Shown here: one piece after another, positions 51,174 through 59,118 of the stretch
Layout: each line of letters opens with the position of its first letter
How positions within the stretch are numbered: the first letter of the stretch is position 1
NCBI GenBank assembly: GCA_036378175.1
Contig: DASUWY010000068.1
Location: forward strand, 1-64,000
Length of the DNA: 64,000 nt
Source of the DNA: Thermoleophilaceae bacterium
GTDB taxonomy: Bacteria; Actinomycetota; Thermoleophilia; Solirubrobacterales; Thermoleophilaceae
Direction of reading: 5' to 3'
Notes under the pieces: generated by a model
Told to the model about the DNA's origin: nothing
The model's database searches: none
Seen by the model: the letters and a program-made list of their open reading frames with translations, nothing else
Program-made: the position numbers and the translations under genes

Positions 51174-53324
51174 TCAGGCCCTCGAGAGCTCGCGCCCGAG
51201 GCGGGCCGACCACGACGTGGCGGGAGCACGCTGCCGCCGCGCGCCGGGCGGCGGCCAGATCGCGATCAGCCCGCCAAGGCCGAGCACGATGCCGCCGAGC
51301 CAGATCCACTCCACCATCGGCGAGACGATCAGCCGGAACACCGCGGGCGGCGGCGCGAGCGCGTATCGCTGCGCCACGGCACTGAGCAGGAAGCGCTGCG
51401 TATCGCCCTGAGCGAGCGGGAAGCGCTTGTCGATCCCGTCGATCATCCTCTGCATCGCGCCGACGTCGGGCTGCACCGCTGTCCAGATGTCACGGCGCAG
51501 CCCGGCCTTCAGCCCGACCTCGGTGGTGGAGTCTCCGTCGAAGTACTGGCCCACCGGCCCCGCGGTGGGATCGGAGCTCGGGTAGTAGCCGCGGGTGGTG
51601 CGCAGCGTGGTCACGTGCTTGCCGCTCTTCGACACGTCGAGCACCGCGCCGAGCACCACCTTCTCCGGTGAGACGCTGCTCGTGGCGCGCAGGTAGCGCA
51701 CGTCGTAGCCGCCGATGCGCGCGCTCTGTCCGGGCGAGAGCCGCACGTCGCGGATGTGCTGGAACGCGGCGGACGCGCCCACTCCCACGAACAGCAGCGC
51801 GATGCCCGCGTGCACGATGTAGCCGCCGTAGCGCCGGCGGTTGCGGCGAACGACGGACACGAGGGCGCGCGGCGGAGCCTCGCTCGTAGTCGCCCGCCGC
51901 ACCCTCACGCCGCGGTAGATCTCCTGCGCCACCGAGCCGAGCGCGAACGCGGCGCCCGCGAACAACGCCAGCGCCGACGGCTTCGAGGCAGGCACGCCGA
52001 GCGCGAGCAGAGCCACCACCACGCCCAGCGCGAACAACACCGGCGCCTGCAGGCTGCGCCGCGCGCCCGACAACGTGGTCTTCCGCCATGCCATCAGCGG
52101 CCCGAGCCCCGACATGAACACGAGCGCGATTGCCAGTGGCACGGTGTAGCGGTCGAACCACGGAGGCCCCACGCTCGCCTTGTTGCCCGTCACCGCCTCG
52201 GAGATGAGCGGGAAGAAGGTGCCCCAGAAGATCACGAAGCAGAGGCCGACGAGCAGCACGTTGTTGAGCAGGAAGATCGACTCCCGCGACAGCGGCGAGT
52301 AGGAGCGTGCCTCGGGCGAGCGCAGGTGCTCGCGCCGCGACGTGACGAGCGCCACCGAGCCAAGCACGAGCAGCGCGATGAAGCCGAGGAACGGCTTGCC
52401 GAGCGTGGAGCCGCCGAACGCGTGGATCGACTGCAGGATCCCCGAGCGCACGAGGAAGGTGCCGAGGATCGCGAGGATCCCCGCGCCCAGTACGAGCGAC
52501 ACGTTCCACAGCTTCAGGAGCCCGCGCTTCTCCTGCACCATGAACGAGTGCAGGAATGCGGTGCCCGCGAGCCACGGCATCAGCGCCGCGTTCTCCACCG
52601 GGTCCCACGCCCAGTAGCCGCCCCAGCCGAGCTCGGACCACGACCACCGCGCGCCGATCAGGATCCCGATCCCGAGGAAGCACCAGGCCGCGAGGCCAAA
52701 GCGGCGGGTGGCGCGGATCCAGGCGGCGTCGGTGCGACGCGTGATCAGCGCCGCGATCGCGAAGGCGAACGGCACCGTGAACAGCGTGTACCCCGAGTAC
52801 AGCATCGGGGGGTGGATCATCATGCTCGGGTGGCGCAGGAGCGGCTGGAGGCCGGTGCCGTCGGCCGGTGCCGGGTCGAGCAGCTGGAACGGGTTGGCGA
52901 GGAACACCACGAGCGCGCCGAAGAAGGTGGCGAACCCGAGCAGTACCGCGGTGGCGTAGGGCGCGAGCTCGCGCAGCGTGTTGCGCGTGAGGAAGAGCAC
53001 GAGGCTCGACCACAGCGACAGCAGCCACATCCACAGAAGCAGCGAGCCCTCCTGCGAGGACCACATCGCGGCCGCCTTGTAGAAGAACGGCGTAGCGATG
53101 CTCGAGTGGGTGGTCACCACCTCGAAGGAGAAGTCAGAGCGCAGGAACGCCGCCTCGAGCACGGCGAACGCCACGGTGAGCACCGCGGCCAGCGCATACA
53201 CCGAGCGCCTGCCTACGGCCACCCATTCGCGCTTCCGCCACACGCCGCCGTAGATGGACGCGAGCGCGCCAGCCGGCGCTATCGCGAGCGCGAGGACCAG
53301 GCAGGCTCGGCCGAGCGTCATCAC
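51174..53324 (-). CDS. ccmF: Heme lyase CcmF/CycK family
   Basis: 716 residues; start GTG 53324 or ATG 53321 directly after. About fifteen spans. The tryptophan-rich heme-handling motif WGGYWAWDPVENAALMPWL (WWD domain) is intact, with histidines in HPPMLYSGY and TAFLHSFM. A large extracytoplasmic domain near residues 510-650 precedes the last span, as in CcmF. It joins heme to apocytochrome c with CcmH. It starts right after the ccmE stop. Confidence 0.95.
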   Translation of the reverse strand: MMTLGRACLVLALAIAPAGALASIYGGVWRKREWVAVGRRSVYALAAVLTVAFAVLEAAFLRSDFSFEVVTTHSSIATPFFYKAAAMWSSQEGSLLLWMWLLSLWSSLVLFLTRNTLRELAPYATAVLLGFATFFGALVVFLANPFQLLDPAPADGTGLQPLLRHPSMMIHPPMLYSGYTLFTVPFAFAIAALITRRTDAAWIRATRRFGLAAWCFLGIGILIGARWSWSELGWGGYWAWDPVENAALMPWLAGTAFLHSFMVQEKRGLLKLWNVSLVLGAGILAILGTFLVRSGILQSIHAFGGSTLGKPFLGFIALLVLGSVALVTSRREHLRSPEARSYSPLSRESIFLLNNVLLVGLCFVIFWGTFFPLISEAVTGNKASVGPPWFDRYTVPLAIALVFMSGLGPLMAWRKTTLSGARRSLQAPVLFALGVVVALLALGVPASKPSALALFAGAAFALGSVAQEIYRGVRVRRATTSEAPPRALVSVVRRNRRRYGGYIVHAGIALLFVGVGASAAFQHIRDVRLSPGQSARIGGYDVRYLRATSSVSPEKVVLGAVLDVSKSGKHVTTLRTTRGYYPSSDPTAGPVGQYFDGDSTTEVGLKAGLRRDIWTAVQPDVGAMQRMIDGIDKRFPLAQGDTQRFLLSAVAQRYALAPPPAVFRLIVSPMVEWIWLGGIVLGLGGLIAIWPPPGARRQRAPATSWSARLGRELSRA

Positions 53325-53325
53325 C

Positions 53326-53727
53326 TCAGGTCCCCTTCGAGGCGCTGAACTTGGACGGGCACTTGGTGATCAGCGAGTCTCGCTTGCCGATGAAGGAGCC
53401 GCCGGCGGACGGCGTCACCGTGACGATCACCTCGCGTCCCGTCTTGAACGGATCCGGGATCTCGCCCGTGTAGCGCACCGGCACCGACGCCGTTCCGTTC
53501 CGGTCGCGCACGCGGAAGTCGAGCTCGTCGCCGCGCACCCGGTACCCGGGCAGCACCTTCCCCGTGAGCTGATACGAGCGGCCCGACTGCGCGGAGCGCA
53601 GGAGCTGACTGGGCGTCCGGGCGTCGCTCGCCGCACTGAAGCTCGTGTAGATGAGCCCGCCCGCGAGCATCAGCGCCGCGCTCAAAGCCACCACCAACCG
53701 CGTCCTGCGCTTCCTTCTGGGGTCCAC
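53326..53727 (-). CDS. ccmE: Heme chaperone CcmE, cysteine variant
   Basis: 133 residues from GTG 53727, chosen because GGAGGAAGG lies just upstream and MDPRRKRRTRLVVAL matches the family start; a longer frame begins at 53760. One membrane anchor (residues 10-27) precedes an OB-fold ending in IPDPFKTGREVIVTV. Where classic CcmE has the heme-binding histidine in HxxxY, this protein has ITKCPSKF, a cysteine at 123 (CxxxF). Cysteine-type CcmE is known from Desulfovibrio and archaea with CxxxY; the Phe is an added change. Confidence 0.92.
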   Translation of the reverse strand: MDPRRKRRTRLVVALSAALMLAGGLIYTSFSAASDARTPSQLLRSAQSGRSYQLTGKVLPGYRVRGDELDFRVRDRNGTASVPVRYTGEIPDPFKTGREVIVTVTPSAGGSFIGKRDSLITKCPSKFSASKGT

Positions 53728-53746
53728 AGGCCTTCCTCCGTGCTCC

Positions 53747-53794
53747 TTGACAAAAGTCACGAAAACTGTATATAAATCCTCCGCTGGTTGTCAA
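53747..53794. promoter_or_regulatory. Overlapping divergent promoters of the two ccm transcripts
   Basis: On the plus strand TTGACA (53747-53752) is followed after 16 or 18 bp by TATATA (53769) or TATAAA (53771). On the minus strand TTGACA (53794-53789) is followed after 16 bp by TATACA (53772-53767). The two -10 regions share bases, so polymerase probably cannot use both at once. The AT-rich patch stands out in this GC-rich DNA. Confidence 0.6.
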
Positions 53795-53822
53795 ATAAAG
53801 GTCGCGGTCCGCAGGAGGAGAG

Positions 53823-55163
53823 ATGTCGAGAGCGTTTGTGAGGGCCCTCAAGTTCCTACCGGTGGCAGGCGTGCTGATGCTGATGGGCGCGCTGCTGTTC
53901 AACGTGAGCGCGATCTCGAAGACGCGCACGAAGCACGCGCGTGCGCGCGTGCCCGCAGCCGACGTGAAGCTGTATGAGAAGGGCAAGCGCGTGTTCCGCT
54001 TCGACACCTTCGGCGACGAGCAGTTCTGGACCGGGGCGCTCCAGCTCGAGAAGGCGATCGAGGGCGCGAAGAACGGCGGTGTCGGTCCCGGCCTGTCGCC
54101 CAAGGCGGCCCTCGGCGCCGGCCTGAAGGTGGACGCCACAGCCCTTCCCAAGGCGGTGGTGAAGGCCATCAAGAAGGGCAAGGTCAACCTGAACGACCCG
54201 AAGACCACGCTGGCTCTGCTCAAGCTGAACGCGGTCGTGGGCGTGCGGGGCAAGTTCAACCACAACGGGTCGCTGCGCTCCGTCGGCCTCACCTGCGCGG
54301 TGTGCCACTCGACGGTGAACAACTCGTTCGCGCCCGGCATCGGCAAGCGGCTCGACGGCTGGCCAAACCGCGACCTCAACGTGGGCGCGATCGTGTCCCT
54401 CGCTCCCAACCTCAAGCCGGTGGAGAACGTGCTCGGCGCGGACGAGGCCACGGTGAAGAAGGTGCTGGCGAGCTGGGGGCCCGGCAAGTTCGACGCGGAG
54501 CTGTTCATGGATGGGAAGGCGTTCCAGCCGAACGGCACCTCCGGTGCCACGCTGATTCCGCCGGCGTTCGGCCTCCAGGGCGTGAACCTCCACACCTACA
54601 CCGGGTGGGGCTCGATCCCCTACTGGAACGCGTTCGTGGCCGTGCTCGAGATGCATGGGCAGGGCAACTTCACGGACGCCCGGCTGGATGACCCGAATCA
54701 GTTCCCGATCGCGGCGAAGAACAACTTCGGCCACGTGCACGTGACGCACGACCTGGTCACGCCCGTGCTGCCGGCACTCCAGTACTACGAGCTGAGCCTG
54801 CAGCCGCCCAAGCCGCCGAAGCACAGCTTCAACAGGGCTGCCGCGAGGCGAGGGAAGGCGATCTTCGACGGCCAGGGCAAGTGCGCAAGCTGCCACGTGC
54901 CGCCGAACTTCACCGACCCGGGGAACAACCTGCACAAGCCGTCGGAGATCTGCACGGACTCCTTCCAGGCGGATCGCTCTCCGACCCACATGTACAGGAC
55001 CACCCCGCTGCGCGGCCTCTGGTCGCACGCGAAGGGCGGCTTCTACCACGACGGCCGGTTCCAGACGCTCGGCCAGGTGGTGGACCACTACAACAGCTGC
55101 TTCGGGCTGAACCTCAGCACGCGGCAGAAGAGCGACCTCGTCCAGTACCTGAAGTCGCTGTGA
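53823..55163 (+). CDS. Di-heme cytochrome c protein (peroxidase/MauG-like layout)
   Basis: 446 residues; ribosome site CAGGAGGAG. An N-terminal hydrophobic segment (residues 10-30) is a signal or anchor. Two heme c motifs are present, CAVCH (158-162) and CASCH (354-358). The second half (RGKAIFDGQGKCASCHVPP, then MYRTTPLRGLW and FYHDGRFQTLGQVVDHYN) matches the C-terminal domain of di-heme peroxidases. Electron donor and substrate are unknown. Its own maturation needs the ccm genes around it; ccmC overlaps its stop codon. Confidence 0.88.
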   Translation: MSRAFVRALKFLPVAGVLMLMGALLFNVSAISKTRTKHARARVPAADVKLYEKGKRVFRFDTFGDEQFWTGALQLEKAIEGAKNGGVGPGLSPKAALGAGLKVDATALPKAVVKAIKKGKVNLNDPKTTLALLKLNAVVGVRGKFNHNGSLRSVGLTCAVCHSTVNNSFAPGIGKRLDGWPNRDLNVGAIVSLAPNLKPVENVLGADEATVKKVLASWGPGKFDAELFMDGKAFQPNGTSGATLIPPAFGLQGVNLHTYTGWGSIPYWNAFVAVLEMHGQGNFTDARLDDPNQFPIAAKNNFGHVHVTHDLVTPVLPALQYYELSLQPPKPPKHSFNRAAARRGKAIFDGQGKCASCHVPPNFTDPGNNLHKPSEICTDSFQADRSPTHMYRTTPLRGLWSHAKGGFYHDGRFQTLGQVVDHYNSCFGLNLSTRQKSDLVQYLKSL

Positions 55164-55843
55164 GTTCCATCCGGGCAATGACGATGGCGTCGGTGGCCGC
55201 ACTTGCGGCGGCCTTCGCCCTCGTCTTCGCATACGCGCCCACTGACGCCGATCAGGGCCTCGTGCAGAAGATCTTCTACCTGCACGTGCCGCTCGCGATC
55301 GTCGCTCTGTGCGGCTTCATGGCGGCGGCGCTCATGGCGGTGAAGTACCTCCGGACCGGCGACCGCCGCTGGGACGTGCGCTCGTACGTGGCCATCCACC
55401 TGTCGATCGTGTTCGCGGTGGCGGTGCTCGGCAGCGGCTCGATCTGGGCCCGGGCGGCGTGGGGCCACTGGTGGGTGTGGAGCGAGCCCACGCTCGTCTC
55501 GTTCCTGATCATCTTCCTGCTCTACTGCTGCTACCAGCCGCTTCGCTTCTCGATCGAGGATCCGGAGCGCCAGGCGCGCTACGCGGCCGTGTTCGCCGTG
55601 ATCGCGGGGGCCTTCGTGCCGCTGAACTTCGTCGCGGTGCGGCTCGCCCAGGCGTTCACGCATCCGCGCGTGCTCTCCGCCACCGGCGGGCACATGCCGG
55701 GCTCGATGCGGCTCGCGTTCGTGGCGGCGCTTGGGGCGATCGCGCTGCTCTACGTCACGCTCTGGCGAATCGAGATCGCGGCGAAGGAGGCCTCGGGGGA
55801 ACTGAGGCGAGCGCGGCGGCAGCGGCTCGCGGAGGTGAGCTGA
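55160..55843 (+). CDS. ccmC: Heme exporter/handling protein CcmC
   Basis: 227 residues from GTG 55160 (GTGA overlap). Six spans. IFYLHVPLAIVALCGF holds the first conserved histidine. The tryptophan motif reads WGHWWVWSEPTLVSF, where CcmC normally has WxxWWVWD; the Asp is replaced. HPRVLSATGGHMPGSM supplies the second histidine region. CcmC loads heme onto CcmE. It is in operon with the cytochrome, ccmD and hemA. Confidence 0.93.
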   Translation: MSSIRAMTMASVAALAAAFALVFAYAPTDADQGLVQKIFYLHVPLAIVALCGFMAAALMAVKYLRTGDRRWDVRSYVAIHLSIVFAVAVLGSGSIWARAAWGHWWVWSEPTLVSFLIIFLLYCCYQPLRFSIEDPERQARYAAVFAVIAGAFVPLNFVAVRLAQAFTHPRVLSATGGHMPGSMRLAFVAALGAIALLYVTLWRIEIAAKEASGELRRARRQRLAEVS

Positions 55844-55998
55844 TGCCGGCGCACGAGGCGATCAAGTACGTGCTCGGCGCCTACGCCGTGTTCGCCGTCC
55901 TGCTGGTCACGTACGGGTCGATCATGGTCGCGCGCAGCGCGCGCGTGCGCCGGGAGCTGGCTTCGCTCTCGCGCGCGCGTGAGGAGGAACCGCGATGA
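55843..55998 (+). CDS. ccmD: CcmD-like small membrane protein
   Basis: 51 residues. ATG overlaps the ccmC stop by one base. One span (KYVLGAYAVFAVLLVTYGSIMV) is followed by a basic-acidic tail (RSARVRRELASLSRAREEE), the standard CcmD form. CcmD helps release holo-CcmE from CcmC. Identity depends on size, topology and position after ccmC. Confidence 0.82.
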   Translation: MPAHEAIKYVLGAYAVFAVLLVTYGSIMVARSARVRRELASLSRAREEEPR

Positions 55999-57281
55999 GC
56001 GCGCACCTCGCGGCGGTCGGCCTCTCCCACCGCACCGCCCCCGTGGCGCAGCGCGAGAAGGCGGCGCTCGACGCCGACGGCGTGCGCGCTCTCCTGCGGC
56101 GGCTGATGCGCGACCCTCGCGTGGCCGAGGCGGCCGCCGTGTCCACCTGCAATCGCACCGAGGTGTACGTGGTGTCCGAGGATGCGGACCACGCGCGCGG
56201 TGCCGCCGCCGAGGCGCTCGTGGCGTGCAGCCGGATCTCGGCCGCGGAGCTCGCGTGCGCGCAGTACGCGCTGTACGAGGAGGCCGCGGCAGGCCATCTC
56301 TTCCGGCTCGCCGGCGGACTCGACTCGATGGTGCTCGGCGAGAGCGAGGTGCAGGGCCAGGTGAAGACGGCGGCCGCGCTCGCGGCCGAGGAAGGCGCGC
56401 TCGGCTCGCTGCTCGAGCGACTGTTCCGCCAGGCGGCCGCTGCGGGTGGGCGGCTGCGGCGCGAGACACGCATCGCCGACGGTCCGACCTCTGTGTCCTC
56501 CGTCGCGGTCGACATCGCCCGCCGCGCGTTTCCCGACCTCGCCTCCCGCCGCGTGCTCCTCGTCGGCGCCGGGCGCATGGCGGAGTCCACTGGAGCCGCG
56601 CTGCGCCGGCGGGGCGTGGGCGACCTCGTGGTGATCAACAGAACTCTCTCCGCGGCGCGCGCGCTCGCGAGCTGCCTGGGGGGTCGGGCCGCCGAGCTCA
56701 GCGCGCTCGCGGAGGAGCTTCCGGCCGCCGACATCGTGGTCTCCTCCACCGACGCTCCGCACGCGATCGTGCGCCACAGCGACGTGGAGGCGGCGCTGGC
56801 GCAGCGCGCCGAGCGCCCGCTCGTGCTCATCGACCTCGCGGTGCCGCGCGACGTCGAGCCCGAGGTGGCGAGCCTGCGTGGTGCACTCCTCTACGACATC
56901 GACGATCTGGACCGCGCCGGCAAGGCGGGTCTCGAGGGCCGGCGCCGCGAGCTCGCGCGCGCCGAGGCGATCGTGGCCGAAGAGCTGGCGCGCTTCCGCG
57001 GCTGGCGAACTGGGCTCGCCGTGGCGCCCACGGTCGAGGCTCTTTACTCGCGCGCGGAGGAGCTGCGGCGCGCTGAGCTGGAACGCGCCGGGCGGAGGCT
57101 TGACGCCAAGCAGCGCGCGACACTCGACGCGTTCAGCCGCTCGCTCGTGAACAAGCTGCTGCACGAGCCCGCGCTGCGGCTGCGCGGCCAGGGGTCGCTC
57201 CGCCATGCCGAAGCCGTCCGGCACCTCTTCGCCCTCGACGACGATGGCGGCGAGGTGGTGGAGCTCCGCCCGGCGAGCTAA
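55995..57281 (+). CDS. hemA: Glutamyl-tRNA reductase
   Basis: 428 residues; ATG overlaps ccmD (ATGA). Catalytic cysteine lies in VSTCNRTEVY (Cys52). GESEVQGQVK, the NADPH-binding VLLVGAGRMAESTG and LIDLAVPRDVEP are all present, and the C-terminal dimerisation helices end with KLLHEP. It makes glutamate-1-semialdehyde, the first committed step of heme synthesis by the C5 route. Cotranscription with ccmCD and a cytochrome would tie heme supply to cytochrome assembly. Confidence 0.96.
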   Translation: MSAHLAAVGLSHRTAPVAQREKAALDADGVRALLRRLMRDPRVAEAAAVSTCNRTEVYVVSEDADHARGAAAEALVACSRISAAELACAQYALYEEAAAGHLFRLAGGLDSMVLGESEVQGQVKTAAALAAEEGALGSLLERLFRQAAAAGGRLRRETRIADGPTSVSSVAVDIARRAFPDLASRRVLLVGAGRMAESTGAALRRRGVGDLVVINRTLSAARALASCLGGRAAELSALAEELPAADIVVSSTDAPHAIVRHSDVEAALAQRAERPLVLIDLAVPRDVEPEVASLRGALLYDIDDLDRAGKAGLEGRRRELARAEAIVAEELARFRGWRTGLAVAPTVEALYSRAEELRRAELERAGRRLDAKQRATLDAFSRSLVNKLLHEPALRLRGQGSLRHAEAVRHLFALDDDGGEVVELRPAS

Positions 57282-57976
57282 GCCCGGCCGTAGACCGGTA
57301 TCGCGGCGCCGCTCGTGGGAGCCGACTCGTCCGACACCAGGAAGCGGACCACCTTCGCGATCTGCTGCGGCGGCACCCACTTCGAGTGGTCCGCGTCCGG
57401 CTGCGCGCGGCGGTTGGCGGCCGTGTCGATCACGCTCGGGAGGATCGCGTTGCAGCGCACGCCGTCGTCGCGGTACTCGGCGTCGAGCGCCCTGATGAAC
57501 GCGAGCACCCCCGCCTTGGCGGTGATGTAGCCGGCCGCGCCGGCGAACGGGTTGAGCGCGGGCCGCGCTGACACGCCCACGAACGCGCCGCCTCCGTTCG
57601 AGATCATGCGCGGGATGCCCGCGCGCGCGAGCAGGAAGCCCGGCCGCAGGTTGAGCCGGAGCTGCTTGTCGAAGTCCTCGATGTCGGATTCGTGCACCTT
57701 CCCGGGCATGCTGAAGCCGCCCACGAGGTTCACGATGGCGCCGAGACCGTCGATGCCGGCCACCGCCTCGTCCACGGCCTCGGGGTCCATCAGGTCGGCC
57801 TGCACGAGGGCGAGACCCGAGTGGCCCTCGAAGTCGCGCGCCACCCGCTCGCGCTCGTCCTCCACCACCCACGTGGCCGTCACCGGGTGGCCCGTCTGCA
57901 GCAGTTCTTCGAGCACCGCTCCGCCAAGGGCGCCGGTGCCGCCGGCCACCAGCACGGCTGGCTTCTCGCTCGCCAT
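57278..57976 (-). CDS. Short-chain dehydrogenase/reductase
   Basis: 232 residues. The Rossmann loop VAGGTGALGGAV, the active-site GYITAKAGV (YxxxK) and VNLVGGFSMPG are present. The catalytic Ser position is in FVGVSARPAL. NAD(P)-dependent oxidoreductase with unknown substrate. The stop overlaps the hemA stop by 4 bp. It is divergent from the nuclease gene. Confidence 0.88.
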   Translation of the reverse strand: MASEKPAVLVAGGTGALGGAVLEELLQTGHPVTATWVVEDERERVARDFEGHSGLALVQADLMDPEAVDEAVAGIDGLGAIVNLVGGFSMPGKVHESDIEDFDKQLRLNLRPGFLLARAGIPRMISNGGGAFVGVSARPALNPFAGAAGYITAKAGVLAFIRALDAEYRDDGVRCNAILPSVIDTAANRRAQPDADHSKWVPPQQIAKVVRFLVSDESAPTSGAAIPVYGRA

Positions 57977-58031
57977 TCGAGCAGGGTAACGAGCAGGTGC
58001 CGTCCGAGTCCCGCTTTACCTTGGATTGGCC

Positions 58032-59018
58032 ATGGAACAGCAGTCACTCAGCGTCTCGAAGGTCTTCGTTCGCGACCTCGCCGACGGCCAGTCGGTGGAC
58101 AGCGTGTTCGTCGTGCGGGAGCGCACGCGGCGCCAGAAGAAGAACGGCGAGGCGTTCCTCAAGCTCCAGCTCGGCGACGTCACAGGCGCGGTCGAGGCGG
58201 TGCTGTGGGAGCGCGTGGACGAGCTGTTCGAGCACTGCTGCCCGGGCGGCGTCATACGGGTGCTCGGCACCTATTCGGTGGACGCGAAGTACGGCTCGTC
58301 GCTCACCGTGCGCGCGCTGCGTCCCGCGGAGGCGCGCGAATACGACACGTGTGATCTAGAGGAGGGGCCGGTGCGCTCCGTCGAGGAGATGGAGGCCGGG
58401 CTGCGCGAGCTCGTCGGGATGACGCGCAACCCCTTCCTGCGCGAGCTGCTCGAGCGCGTGTTCGGCGAGGGGTCAGCGCTCTGGTCGCGCTGGCGCGAGG
58501 CGCCGGCTGCCAAGCGCTACCACCAGGCCTACCGCCACGGCCTGTTCGAGCACTGCCTCTCGGTCGCGCAGGGCGTGCACTCGCTGTGCGGCACCTTCCC
58601 GGAGATCGATCGCGAGCTCGCGGTGGCCGGCGCGCTGCTGCACGACATCGGGAAGATCGAGGCGTACGCGGTGGAGAACGGCGCCATCGAGCTCACCGAC
58701 GCCGGCAAGCTCCAGGGTGAGATCGCTCTCGGCTACTACCTCGTGCGGAGCGAGATCGAGCAGATCGAGGGCTTCCCGGCCCATACCGCCGAGGGGCTCC
58801 TCCACATCATCCTTTCCCACCACGGCCAGCTCGAGCACGGCAGCCCCGTGGTCCCGTGCACGCGCGAGGCCACGCTCGTGCACATGGTGGACAACCTCGG
58901 CGGCAAGCTGGGCAGCTTCGACAGGCTGGAGAAGAGCCTCGCCGACGGCGAGCGCTGGTCGGGCTTCGACCGGGCGCTCAGCGGCTCCGCCTACTTCGCC
59001 TCCCGCGAGGCCGCGTAG
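58032..59018 (+). CDS. YhaM-like 3'-5' exoribonuclease (OB-fold plus HD domain)
   Basis: 328 residues from ATG 58032. An N-terminal OB-fold (SVFVVRERTRRQKKNGEAFLKLQLGD in pieces) binds nucleic acid. The HD domain carries RHGLFEHCLSV, AGALLHDIGK and IILSHHGQLEHGSP, as in YhaM/CBF1 nucleases, which degrade RNA or single-stranded DNA with Mn2+. ATG lies 6 bp inside the longer open frame that begins with TTG. Confidence 0.88.
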   Translation: MEQQSLSVSKVFVRDLADGQSVDSVFVVRERTRRQKKNGEAFLKLQLGDVTGAVEAVLWERVDELFEHCCPGGVIRVLGTYSVDAKYGSSLTVRALRPAEAREYDTCDLEEGPVRSVEEMEAGLRELVGMTRNPFLRELLERVFGEGSALWSRWREAPAAKRYHQAYRHGLFEHCLSVAQGVHSLCGTFPEIDRELAVAGALLHDIGKIEAYAVENGAIELTDAGKLQGEIALGYYLVRSEIEQIEGFPAHTAEGLLHIILSHHGQLEHGSPVVPCTREATLVHMVDNLGGKLGSFDRLEKSLADGERWSGFDRALSGSAYFASREAA

Positions 59019-59118
59019 CACCCGCTCCGCCACAAACTCGCAAACAGCGCGAATTCGTCGTACCCAGCGGGGTACGGCTCGTCCTGCCGGAGGGCTCGGC
59101 CTCATATGCTGCTGGGGG

